A stretch of 64,000 nt of DNA from Pirellulales bacterium (GTDB lineage Bacteria > Planctomycetota > Planctomycetia > Pirellulales > Lacipirellulaceae): positions 310,001-374,000 of the forward strand of contig JAHBXQ010000003.1 in assembly GCA_019636345.1 (NCBI GenBank), in the 5' to 3' direction. A program made the position numbers and the translations under genes. The notes beneath the pieces were generated by a model that saw only the letters and a list, made by a program, of their open reading frames with translations, made no database searches and was not told the DNA's origin. This document shows positions 25,483 through 33,529 of the stretch, one piece after another (position 1 is the stretch's first letter; each line of letters begins with the position of its first letter).

Positions 25483-25553
25483 CGCCCTTCGAAAATGTGG
25501 AGCCGCTTGCCGGACGACTCGTGCGGTTTCATGTCCTGCGCACCAGGCACGGC

Positions 25554-26132
25554 TCAGCGGCCGGCGAGCAGCACGGTCGCTTTGCGGGCCAGCCGCAGGA
25601 CGCTTTCTTCGTCGGTCGTGGCGACGAGCTCGGCGGCCGTGAACCACCGCACGGCGTGCGACTCGTCGCTCAGGGTCGGCGCCGCGGCTGTCGGACTGAC
25701 GATCAGGAATCGGACGTCGTGGTGCTCGTGGGCGTCCTCGATCAGCCGGCCTTCGGCGTCGCGCCGCGCGGGGATCTCATGGACGTCGAGATCGAGAGGC
25801 ACGATTTCGCCCTCGGCGAACAGCTTCAACTCGGCGAGCCCCGATTCCTCGATCGCCTCGCGAAGGGCCACCTGCGGGACGTCGCACTCGCCGTCGGCGT
25901 GTCCGCCGGGTTGGAGCCACTTGCCGAGTTTCCGGTGATGCACCAACAGGGCCTGGGATCCGTCGGGGGTCGTCACCCACGCCGACCCCGTGACATGCCC
26001 GGGCCGGCAGGTCCGCTCAAAGCAATCGGCGTGCTCCGTGACAAGGGCGTGAATCCGTTGAGCGACGGTGCGCTCCTCCGGAAAGCGAGTCTCGTACCGA
26101 TCGAGCAACTCCAAGAGATCGCGGCGATGCAT
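25554..26132 (-). CDS. Nudix hydrolase
   Basis: 192 aa from ATG 26132 (MHRRDLLELL); a 32-residue Pro-rich upstream extension is rejected. The Nudix box reads GGHADGECDVPQVALREAIE continuing to ESGL, matching G-x5-E-x7-REUxEExGU with all catalytic glutamates. These enzymes cleave nucleoside diphosphates linked to another moiety; the substrate here is unknown. Residues 1-50 form a helical N-terminal domain. It follows the lipoate ligase gene by 52 bases on the same strand and is probably co-transcribed with it. Confidence 0.88.
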   Translation of the reverse strand: MHRRDLLELLDRYETRFPEERTVAQRIHALVTEHADCFERTCRPGHVTGSAWVTTPDGSQALLVHHRKLGKWLQPGGHADGECDVPQVALREAIEESGLAELKLFAEGEIVPLDLDVHEIPARRDAEGRLIEDAHEHHDVRFLIVSPTAAAPTLSDESHAVRWFTAAELVATTDEESVLRLARKATVLLAGR

Positions 26133-26184
26133 GGCGGCGGACGTGAGAGGCGAGAGGTCGGGGGGCAGGGCATGAGCGCGGGCG

Positions 26185-26916
26185 TCAGGCGATGGTCCAG
26201 TCGGGCCGGGCGTAGCGCTCGGCGACAATTGCGGCGGTCCGCTCGCGGGGCCAGTCGGGGAGGGGTTCGACGGCGCCCCACGCCGTGGCGAGCGTTTCGA
26301 CCAGTTCCGCGCGACTCAGCGGCAGGTTCGTCACGAATTGGTCGTGCGAGCGGCGATTGCGGTACTCCGGCTGACGCGGCGGCTCGGCGAGCCAGCGCCC
26401 CATGCAGGCCACGTCGAAATCGTACAACAGCGTGCCGTGGTAGAGGACGGATTGCCGCCTGACGCGGAGACTGTTTCCGGAGACCTTCACCGGCGTTGCG
26501 TCGCCGGCGGCGATTGCCAGGTCCGAGGTCCCGGAGCGGCGAATCGCAGGGACCTGGGGCGCGAGCGCCGCCGCGATCCGCTCCAGCACGAGCTTGTGGG
26601 CGACGTCGATCGCCGGCAGCCCGGGAGCGGCGGACGCCTCGAGCACGACGGCGTACATGAGGCACCCCGGGCCGGCGACGATCGCGGCCCCGCCGCTCGT
26701 GCGTCGCAGCACCGGAATTTCGTCGCGTCGGCAGGCGTCGATCCGCACCTCCTGGTCGACCCGCGACGAGCGTCCCAGGACGACGACCGGGCGGGGCGAC
26801 TCCCAAACTCGCAACACCCCCTCGCCCTGCAGGCCAGCCTCGACCTCGTCCTGCAGGGCGTCGTCCAGGGCGAGATTCGCCGCGGGCGAGTCGAGCGTGA
26901 GGGGCAAATGCCGCAT
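26185..26916 (-). CDS. Lipoate-protein ligase A family protein
   Basis: 243 aa from ATG 26916. ALDDALQDEV near the start, RRTSGGAAIVAGPGCLMYAVV (the R-R-x-S-G-G lipoyl/biotin ligase motif) and PVKVSGNSLRVRRQSVLYHGTLLYDFD (the catalytic lysine region) are diagnostic. The family attaches lipoate or octanoate to lysines of 2-oxoacid dehydrogenases and glycine cleavage H protein. LplA, octanoyltransferase LipM or a related amidotransferase cannot be told apart here because the C-terminal accessory domain is absent. It is upstream of the Nudix gene on the minus strand. Confidence 0.85.
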   Translation of the reverse strand: MRHLPLTLDSPAANLALDDALQDEVEAGLQGEGVLRVWESPRPVVVLGRSSRVDQEVRIDACRRDEIPVLRRTSGGAAIVAGPGCLMYAVVLEASAAPGLPAIDVAHKLVLERIAAALAPQVPAIRRSGTSDLAIAAGDATPVKVSGNSLRVRRQSVLYHGTLLYDFDVACMGRWLAEPPRQPEYRNRRSHDQFVTNLPLSRAELVETLATAWGAVEPLPDWPRERTAAIVAERYARPDWTIA

Positions 26917-26966
26917 CGGCGAACGCACTCGCGTGCTCTGTGGTGAAGCGTTGTGCCAGGGGCCGG

Positions 26967-26994
26967 TTGACCCTCTCCGGGCAGCATCTACACT
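26967..26994 (+). promoter_or_regulatory. Candidate promoter of the HEAT-repeat protein gene
   Basis: TTGACC (26967-26972), 16-bp spacer, TACACT (26989-26994), 39 bases before ATG 27034. The -35 box sits in the same GGTTGACCCTCT 12-mer as at 23125-23136. Confidence 0.5.
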
Positions 26995-27033
26995 CGACGG
27001 ATTCCCCGCTCTTGCCAGAAAGCGTCCCTCAGT

Positions 27034-28116
27034 ATGGCCGACGACCCCGAGAAAATCCCCCCCCAAGTCGGCGTCGACGAACTGCTGCCGCCGGTCGAAG
27101 CCCCCAGCGGGGCGTTCATCATGCAGTTGTTCATCATCCCGGCGGTGATCGTCGCGGCGATCGTGGGGGCGTGGCTGTTGATCAACTCGCTGGCGCGGCG
27201 CGACCAGCTCGCCCCCGACGACGTGGTGGCTCGGCTGCGGTCGCAGAACCCGTCGCGGTTCCAGGTGGCCAACGACCTGGCCGACATGCTGCGGATGCCC
27301 GAGCGGTATCCCGACGTGAAGCCCGACGCCGAGTTGGCTGCGGCATTGGGCAAGCTGCTCGATGAAATGGTCGCGGCCGGGGACGACGGCGACGCGAGCG
27401 TCAGCATGCGCACTTTGCTGTGCGGATTTCTCGGCGAGTTCAGCGTGACCGACGGGGCGCTCGCGCTTGTGAACGCCGCGAAGAACGATCCCGAGCCGTC
27501 GATCCGTCGCAAGGCGATCGGTTCGTTGGCCGTGCTCGCGCAGACGCTCGCCGACCGCCAGCCTCCCGAGGCGCTGGAACTCGACGGTTTGGCCGGCGTG
27601 TTGATCGCCGCGGCGAACCAACCGGACGACGACGCGCTGCGGAGCGAGACGGCGTTCGCGCTGGGGGTGCTGGCGAGCGTCCCCGGGGCCGATTCCCGCT
27701 ACACGGACGAATTGGTGAAGCTGCTCGACGACTTTTATCCCGACGCGCGCTACAACGCGGCGAACGGCTTGGCGCGCACCGGCAACTTGGCGGCGGTCGA
27801 CACGGTGGCCGAGATGCTCGATCTCGACGCGATCCAGGGAAGCGTCGCGACGCTGCAGCCGTTCAACGATCAGGTGACGCCCGAGGCGCTCGCAGTCGCG
27901 CGGGCCGAGAAGCGGGACATGATTCTCATCAACGCGGTGAAGTCGGCCCGAACGCTGCACGAGCAGAACCCGGACGCGAAGTTCGAGAAGCTCGCTTCGG
28001 GGCTCGAGACGCTGATCGCCGCAGCGCCGCAGATCCCCGCCCCGGGCCGCGTCTCGCCGACGCTCGTGAAGGCGGCCGAGCAGGTGTTGGGCGAATTGCG
28101 GCGGGCGGGGCGGTGA
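27034..28116 (+). CDS. HEAT-repeat protein with one N-terminal membrane segment
   Basis: 360 aa. A Pro-rich 28-residue N-terminus leads into one membrane segment (FIMQLFIIPAVIVAAIVGAWLLINSL, about 28-53). The rest is helical with HEAT-like repeats, for example PEPSIRRKAIGSLAVLAQTL, ALRSETAFALGVLASVP and DARYNAANGLARTGN. Such a layout gives a membrane-tethered protein-binding solenoid. No catalytic motif is present. It is divergent from the lipoate ligase gene and has its own promoter, so it is probably an independent unit. Confidence 0.8.
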   Translation: MADDPEKIPPQVGVDELLPPVEAPSGAFIMQLFIIPAVIVAAIVGAWLLINSLARRDQLAPDDVVARLRSQNPSRFQVANDLADMLRMPERYPDVKPDAELAAALGKLLDEMVAAGDDGDASVSMRTLLCGFLGEFSVTDGALALVNAAKNDPEPSIRRKAIGSLAVLAQTLADRQPPEALELDGLAGVLIAAANQPDDDALRSETAFALGVLASVPGADSRYTDELVKLLDDFYPDARYNAANGLARTGNLAAVDTVAEMLDLDAIQGSVATLQPFNDQVTPEALAVARAEKRDMILINAVKSARTLHEQNPDAKFEKLASGLETLIAAAPQIPAPGRVSPTLVKAAEQVLGELRRAGR

Positions 28117-28534
28117 TCGGCGGTTGATCGACGCGGAGCGTCGCCCCGCTCGGTCGCCGGTCGCAAGCGACCACTCGCCTTTCCCGCTCTCGATTGCGCG
28201 AATCTGTTCCGATTATTCCGCCGGCGCCGGTTGTAGCGGCGCGCGACTTTCGGCTTCTTGAGCCCCGAGAGTTGCGGGGGCGTCGGCGGGGGTGTCCGAT
28301 GGAACGAGCGCAACGGTTCGCCAGTCGGCGCAACCCGCGCTGCGGAGCCCCTTTGGCCCGGTGCTAGCGATAAAAACGCCCGCTAGGCGAGTTGCCTGGC
28401 GCCGCGGGCGAGCAACACTGTGATAGAGGGGAACTTGTCGGGCCGGACGTGCGTAAACGCCAGTGGTGCGTTCACGTCGTTGCGCGGCCGCGTCTCCTCC
28501 GCTCATTCACTCGCGCTACCAGTAGGTGACTCGC
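28117..28534. other. 418-bp intergenic region upstream of the YTV-type gene
   Basis: No gene is seen. An inverted repeat (GCCCGC 28378-28383 with GCGGGC 28404-28409) lies just after a GATAAAAA stretch and about 125 bases before the start codon; it may be a leader structure. No clear promoter pair is recognised. Confidence 0.4.
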
Positions 28535-29746
28535 ATGAAAGCCATTTGGGCCCGTCGGCTGGCGCTCGCGGCCACGTTCTGCTCCACGTTCTCGACCCCC
28601 GGGGTCGCCTGGTCGCAATGCTGCGGGCAGGAATATCGCATCCAGTACGAGACCGTCTACGAAGAGCGCGAAGCGACCGCGTACAAGCTCGTTAACGAGA
28701 CCGTGTACGAGGAGCGCACGCTCACCGAGCAGGTTCCCGTCTGGGAGACCGAGACGCGCGAGCGGCGCTACAAGGTCGCTCGACCGGTCCGCGAAACGAA
28801 CACCCGCGAAGAGCGGTACGTCGTGCAGCGTCCCGTCTATGAGACCGAACTGCGCGACCAAAGCTACAACGTCGTCCGCAACGTGTACGAAACTACGACG
28901 CGGCAGGAACGGTACACCGTTCAGCGCCCCGTGTGGGAGACCGCCGAGCGCGAGGAGCGGTACACCGTCATGCGTCCCGTGACCGAGACGGTCGAGCAGG
29001 AGCGCCGGTATACGGTGATGCAGCCGGTGACGCGGTACGAAACGCGCTACGTCGACCAGGGTTGCTGGGTCGATCAGGTGTCGTACGTCCAGGCCCCGCC
29101 GCAGCGCGCCGGGCTGGTGCGGATGCCCGCCTCGCAGGTTGTCGACCCGGCGAGCGGGCTCGTGCAATACCAACGTCCGGGGCTCGCCTGGGCCAACGTG
29201 CAGGCTCCCCCGCAACCGGTGGTGCAGAAGGCGTGGAAGCCGAACGTGGTTCCCGTGCAGTACCCAGTGACGCAGCTCTGCCCGCAGGAGGTCGTCCAGA
29301 AGGTCCCCGTGCAAGTTTGCCGGTACGTCCCCGAGGAAGTGTGCCGCAAGGTTCCCGTGCGGACCTGCAAGATGGTCGCCGAGGAACAGGTCCGCGAGAT
29401 CCCCGTGACGGTCTGCCGACAGGTCGTCGAGCGCGTCGAGAACAAGGTTCCCGTGCAGGTCTGCCGGATGGTGACCGAGGAGCGGGTTCGCCAGATTCCG
29501 GTGGTCACCTGCCGGTGGGTCACCGAAGAGCGGGTCGAGCCGGTCGAGGTGCGGGTCTGCAAGATGGTCGAGAAGCAGACCACGGTGCAGGTGCCGCGCA
29601 CCGTATGCCGCAAGGAACCGGTGACGTACAAGTACCGCGTCCCGCGGACGATCATGCACAAAGTGCCGATCGACCAGCCCTGCTGCGGCGCGAGCGCGGC
29701 CGTTGAGGCGCCGACCGACGAGCCCAAGCTCGTGGCGGCGAGGTAA
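28535..29746 (+). CDS. YTV-type secreted cell-wall protein
   Basis: 403 aa from ATG 28535 (GTG 28526 is possible); AGGTGA lies just upstream. A signal peptide (about residues 1-28) is followed by CCGQEYR. The first half is a run of imperfect repeats of Y-T-V-x-R-P-V-x-E-T type, for example RYTVQRPVWETAEREERYTV, the Tyr/Thr/Val-rich pattern reported in planctomycete wall proteins. The second half is a different ~22-residue repeat with one cysteine each (VPVQVCRMVTEERVRQIPVV). The regular Cys spacing suggests disulfide cross-links in a proteinaceous envelope. It stands alone on the plus strand. Confidence 0.8.
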   Translation: MKAIWARRLALAATFCSTFSTPGVAWSQCCGQEYRIQYETVYEEREATAYKLVNETVYEERTLTEQVPVWETETRERRYKVARPVRETNTREERYVVQRPVYETELRDQSYNVVRNVYETTTRQERYTVQRPVWETAEREERYTVMRPVTETVEQERRYTVMQPVTRYETRYVDQGCWVDQVSYVQAPPQRAGLVRMPASQVVDPASGLVQYQRPGLAWANVQAPPQPVVQKAWKPNVVPVQYPVTQLCPQEVVQKVPVQVCRYVPEEVCRKVPVRTCKMVAEEQVREIPVTVCRQVVERVENKVPVQVCRMVTEERVRQIPVVTCRWVTEERVEPVEVRVCKMVEKQTTVQVPRTVCRKEPVTYKYRVPRTIMHKVPIDQPCCGASAAVEAPTDEPKLVAAR

Positions 29747-29821
29747 ACGTCGAGCGTTCTTGACGATTCCCTTCATCGGCTCCGGGATCGACGGCATCCC
29801 CGTCGCGCGACGCGCGGTGCG

Positions 29822-29850
29822 TTGACTCGCTGCGGGCGGCGCTGGACACT
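29822..29850 (+). promoter_or_regulatory. Candidate promoter of the BRCT-MerR-TPR gene
   Basis: TTGACT (29822-29827), 17-bp spacer, GACACT (29845-29850); ATG follows at 29896. Spacing is ideal, the -10 box moderate. Confidence 0.4.
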
Positions 29851-29895
29851 TGTCGGGAGCAGTCCCGAACTTGTCCACTTGTGCGCCTGTGCGTC

Positions 29896-31143
29896 ATGGT
29901 CCCCGACGACGCTCCATTCGAAACGCACCCTGACGGCGATTCCGCACAACCGGGCGAGTTGGCTGGCGAGGTCGTGGGGTTCGTGGGCCGGTTGCTGGGG
30001 ATGACCCACGACGAGGCGGGCCAGTTCGTCGTCTCCGCCGGCGGGGCCGTCGCCGAGCCGCATCATCCGACGACCACCCTGGTCGTCGTCGGCGATCATC
30101 AGCGGGACCTGGCCGCCGCGATCGAGCGGCTCAAGCATTGCGACGTCGTCGCCGCCTCGGTCGCGACGGGTCGGGTGCAGTGGGTTCACGAATCGCAATT
30201 GTGGCAGCGGCTGGGGCTCGTCGAGGAACTCGCCCAGCGGCGACTGTACACGCCGGTCATGCTTGCCGAACTGCTCGAAGTCCCCGCCGCGGCGGTGCGG
30301 CATTGGCATCGGCGCGGGGCGCTTGTCGCCGCGCGGTGCGTGCGACGGTTGCCCTACTTCGACTTCGCCGCGGTCGCCGTGGCGCGACGATTGGCCGAAC
30401 TGCATCGCGCCGGGTGCTCGCTGTACGTGGTCGATCGCCAATTGGCCTCGCTGGGCAAGCTGGCCGACGCCGACTTGGCGGACGAGTTGGTCGTGGCCGA
30501 TCGTCGCCTGCTGATGCGGCGGGGGGACGAATTGGTCGAACTGCACGGCCAGCGGCGCTTCGACTTCGCGACCGATGCGGCAGCAGACGAGTCCGAGAAC
30601 GATGCGCCGACGGTGGTGAGCATCCCGCTCACGGCGGCGGCGCTCGCGGCCTGCGGGTCGAGCGAAGGGGAGCAGTCGCTCGTCGAGCAGTGGGAGCTCG
30701 AGGCGCTGGAGCATCAGCGCGCGGGGCGGTTTCGCGAGGCGGCCGAGGCGTATCGCACGTTGCTGCTGGCGGCGGGGCCGACTGCCGAGCGGCAATTCGC
30801 CCTGGCCGACATGCTGTACCAGGGGGGCGATTTGTCGGCGGCGCGCGAGCGGTACTACGCGGCTCTCGAACTCGACGAAGAGTACGTCGAGGCCCGGGCG
30901 GCCTTGGGGTGCGTGCTGGCCGAATTGGGAGACCTGGAACTGGCCGTCGCGACGTTCGCGGGGGTGCTCGACATGGAACCCGACTTCGCGGACGGGCACT
31001 ATCATCTGGCCGGGGCGCTGGAGCGACTCGATCGTCACGACGAGGCGCGGCGGCACTTGGCGGCGTTTCTGGCGTTGGCGCCCGAGAGCCGGTGGGCCGA
31101 CGCGGCTCGAGCGCGTCTCGGCGACGCCCCGCCGCCGACGTAA
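29896..31143 (+). CDS. BRCT-like + MerR-type HTH + TPR protein
   Basis: 415 aa from ATG 29896. Residues 18-80 resemble a BRCT domain (VVGFVGRLLGMTHDEAGQFV, then GGAVAE and TTLVVVGD). Residues 120-190 contain a MerR-like helix-turn-helix (YTPVMLAELLEVPAAAVRHW, RLPYFDFAAVAVARRLAEL). After an acidic linker, residues 265-400 are three to four TPR units (AGRFREAAEAYRTLL, FALADMLYQGGDLSAARERY, ARAALGCVLAELGDLELAVA). This suggests DNA binding combined with protein binding. I know no characterised relative and the role is open. Confidence 0.7.
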   Translation: MVPDDAPFETHPDGDSAQPGELAGEVVGFVGRLLGMTHDEAGQFVVSAGGAVAEPHHPTTTLVVVGDHQRDLAAAIERLKHCDVVAASVATGRVQWVHESQLWQRLGLVEELAQRRLYTPVMLAELLEVPAAAVRHWHRRGALVAARCVRRLPYFDFAAVAVARRLAELHRAGCSLYVVDRQLASLGKLADADLADELVVADRRLLMRRGDELVELHGQRRFDFATDAAADESENDAPTVVSIPLTAAALAACGSSEGEQSLVEQWELEALEHQRAGRFREAAEAYRTLLLAAGPTAERQFALADMLYQGGDLSAARERYYAALELDEEYVEARAALGCVLAELGDLELAVATFAGVLDMEPDFADGHYHLAGALERLDRHDEARRHLAAFLALAPESRWADAARARLGDAPPPT

Positions 31144-31169
31144 CATCTTGTGCCAATTGCACTTTGCAG

Positions 31170-31198
31170 TTGACGGCCGGCGCCGAAACCTCGATAAG
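31170..31198 (+). promoter_or_regulatory. Candidate promoter of the polytopic membrane protein gene
   Basis: TTGACG (31170-31175), 17-bp spacer, GATAAG (31193-31198), 60 bases before ATG 31258. A second TTGACG occurs at 31212. Confidence 0.4.
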
Positions 31199-31257
31199 CA
31201 CAGGACATCGCTTGACGTAAGTTCGCGAGTTTTCTTGCCCGTTGGCAGTCGATCGGC

Positions 31258-32622
31258 ATGAGCGACATCCTTTTCCATTACGAGAAGGTCAACCCCACCA
31301 GTTGGGCGTACTTGTCGTCGCTGCTGATGCTGGCGTTGTTTTTCAAGTTCACGCGGATTTGGAGCCTGCGGAATCTCGATCTGCTGCTCTTGATCGCCCT
31401 GGCGCCCGGGCTGCTGTTGACGCAGTACGGGTTGGAGAACGTCGAGGCGACGCGGATCCTCAAGCTGGGGTTCATGTGGCTCCACGCGGTGGGCGTGCTG
31501 TTGATGATCCGCCTGCTGGTGGATCCGGCGTTCGTGCGGCGGCCGCTGTTGGAGCCGAACCTGAACTCCGCAGGACTGGGGTTCCTCGGCGGGGCGCTGC
31601 TCTTTTTCCTGATGGCGAACATCGTCACCGGCAAGCCGAAGCTCGGCGACGTCTCGCCCGGGCGCACCGCCGCGGCGATTCGCGAGGGGCAGGAGTCGGA
31701 CGAGCTTGAGGCGACGTTCGATACGACCGGCCCGGGCTATTGGCTCTTGTACCTGATGCCGCGGATCACGACGCAGAAGGTCATCGCCGGCGGGACGTCG
31801 CGCCCCGCGCCGCCGACGGAGTCGGACACGGCGGAAGACTTGCAGCAGAACAAGGTGCTTAAGGCCACGGCCCGGGTGATGGCGATCTTGTCGCAGGTGT
31901 CGATCGTCACGGGGCTGCTGGTGATCGGGGCCCGGCATTTCGAGAACGGGGCCGCAGGGCTGGCCGCCGCGGCCATGTACCTGCTGTTGCCGTACACGGC
32001 CCTGTGGACCGGCGACGTGCGGCACGTGCTGCCCGCGTCGCTGTTGGTGGGGGCGGTGGCGCTCTACCGGCGGCCGATCGCCGCGGGCGTGTTGCTGGGG
32101 CTCGCCAGCGGCATGATCTACTACCCGGTGTTTCTGCTGCCGCTCTGGTGCAGCTTCTATTGGCGCCGCGGCGTCAAGCGGTTCGCCGGCGGCGTGCTGC
32201 TGGCGATCGCCGTGTTGGTGATCGTGGCCGCGCTGATCGACGGCAGCTTCGACGTGTTCCGCGACCACTTCATGCAAATGTTCGGCCTGCGCGTCCCCAC
32301 GATTAATCCGACGATGGGGATCTGGCAGTTCTGGGACGGCTGGTACCGGTTGCCGATCCTGGCGTTGTTCGTCGCGCTGGCGTTCAGCTTCATCGCCTGG
32401 CCCGAGCCAAAGAACCTGGGGCACTTGGTCAGCGGTACGGCGGCGCTCATGCTGGGGGTCCAGTTCTGGCACGCACACGACGGCGGGTTGTTCATTGCGT
32501 GGTACTTGCCGCTGCTGTTGCTGACGATCTATCGGCCGAGCCTTGAGGACCGCGTTGCGCTGAGTCGCGTGGCCGAGGGGTGGTGGCAGGTGCGGCAGCG
32601 TCGCCGCGCAGCGGCGGGGTGA
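31258..32622 (+). CDS. Polytopic membrane protein of unknown function
   Basis: 454 aa with about 11-12 membrane segments, for example LDLLLLIALAPGLLL, FLGGALLFFLMANIV, VMAILSQVSIVTGLLVIGA, GVLLGLASGMIYYPVFLLPL and FIAWYLPLLLLTIYRPSLED. A soluble loop of about 70 residues (GKPKLGDVSP to KATARV) lies after the fourth segment. The pattern of many segments with PYTALWTGDVRHVLPA and YYPVFLLPLW resembles GT-C-type glycosyltransferase membrane domains, but no catalytic acid motif in the first loop was found. It ends before a gene for another membrane protein. Confidence 0.7.
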   Translation: MSDILFHYEKVNPTSWAYLSSLLMLALFFKFTRIWSLRNLDLLLLIALAPGLLLTQYGLENVEATRILKLGFMWLHAVGVLLMIRLLVDPAFVRRPLLEPNLNSAGLGFLGGALLFFLMANIVTGKPKLGDVSPGRTAAAIREGQESDELEATFDTTGPGYWLLYLMPRITTQKVIAGGTSRPAPPTESDTAEDLQQNKVLKATARVMAILSQVSIVTGLLVIGARHFENGAAGLAAAAMYLLLPYTALWTGDVRHVLPASLLVGAVALYRRPIAAGVLLGLASGMIYYPVFLLPLWCSFYWRRGVKRFAGGVLLAIAVLVIVAALIDGSFDVFRDHFMQMFGLRVPTINPTMGIWQFWDGWYRLPILALFVALAFSFIAWPEPKNLGHLVSGTAALMLGVQFWHAHDGGLFIAWYLPLLLLTIYRPSLEDRVALSRVAEGWWQVRQRRRAAAG

Positions 32623-32691
32623 GCGGACCGGAGTGGCTCGTCGGGCGACGCCCCGGCAAACGATTCGACGCGTGCTAGCGGCAAGGTTCTC

Positions 32692-32721
32692 TTGCGGCGG
32701 ATCGCTGGCGGCGGCTACATT
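32692..32721 (+). promoter_or_regulatory. Candidate promoter of the GlsB/YeaQ-like gene
   Basis: TTGCGG (32692-32697), 18-bp spacer, TACATT (32716-32721) preceded by GGC. The GGCTACA[AT]T form of the -10 box recurs at 42519 before the second H1-like gene. Confidence 0.45.
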
Positions 32722-32790
32722 CCGCGGCGCTTGCTCGCGCGGGCCCCGCGCAAGCAGTCGCCCCGTCAGCCCTCAACCGCCAGCGCCGCC

Positions 32791-33198
32791 ATGAACGGAT
32801 TCGACGCCGCCCAGGGAATCGTCCTCAACGACTCGGCCCAGCAGGTGGTCAACGACGTGCTGACCTGGATCGGATTCGGCACGCTGATCGGCCTGTTGGC
32901 CAAGGGGATCATGCCGGGGCGCGATCCCGGCGGGGCGATCGCCACGGTGCTCATGGGGATCGGCGGCACCGTCATGGGGTGCGGCGTCATGAGCTTCTTC
33001 AACAACGGGCAGCGAATCGTCCCGGTGAGCCCCTTGGGGATGATCGTCGGCACGGTCGGCACGCTGATCATCCTGTTTTTCTACAAGCTGCTGGGAGGGT
33101 ACTACTTCATCGAAGGGGAGTACGTAACCCGCACCCACCGCCGCCGCTCGGGCTACGCCCGCCGCCGCCGCTACGACTCGGCGGTGTATGAGGATTAA
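32791..33198 (+). CDS. GlsB/YeaQ/YmgE-family (transglycosylase-associated) membrane protein
   Basis: 135 aa from ATG 32791. IGFGTLIGLLAKGIMPGRDPGGAI is the typical family start, followed by VLMGIGGTVMG and a third hydrophobic segment (LGMIVGTVGTLIILFFYKLLG). Three membrane segments and an Arg-rich cytoplasmic tail (THRRRSGYARRRRY) make up the protein. The tail is longer than in typical ~85-aa members. Family members are general stress-related envelope proteins without a known enzyme activity. Confidence 0.8.
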   Translation: MNGFDAAQGIVLNDSAQQVVNDVLTWIGFGTLIGLLAKGIMPGRDPGGAIATVLMGIGGTVMGCGVMSFFNNGQRIVPVSPLGMIVGTVGTLIILFFYKLLGGYYFIEGEYVTRTHRRRSGYARRRRYDSAVYED

Positions 33199-33529
33199 GC
33201 CTTGTCCCCAGGCTTGAGACTGAGCCGCGGGATGTCAGAGCCGAGTCTGGCGAATTGCCGGCGCCGATTTCGTATCACCTGCGGCTAGCGTCGGTCGTTC
33301 GAACTGCAGCGTCGCGTCCGCTTCCCAGCGGCGGCCGACAGGCTTGCGATGGTTCAGGACACGTAAACCGTCGACATGCGCTGCCGGCCGCCAGAGGGGA
33401 ATGTCAGCAGAAGGAGCCGGCCGACTCACTGAAGTCGAGCCCCCCAAGCGATCGAGGCCGCAGGGCGTCCGGGCGGTTCGCCGCGGCGAGTCCCCGCAAA
33501 CTCCTGCGGCCTCGTTCCCAGCGGCAGCG
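33199..33529. other. 331-bp intergenic region between convergent genes
   Basis: The two flanking genes converge here. No gene, T-run terminator or repeat is evident; frames crossing the region are antisense to the vWA gene. Confidence 0.4.

Noticed and set aside
29773-32478. 901-aa minus-strand open frame across the BRCT-TPR and membrane-protein genes
   Set aside because: Gln/Arg/His-rich, overlaps two genes with recognisable features on the other strand.
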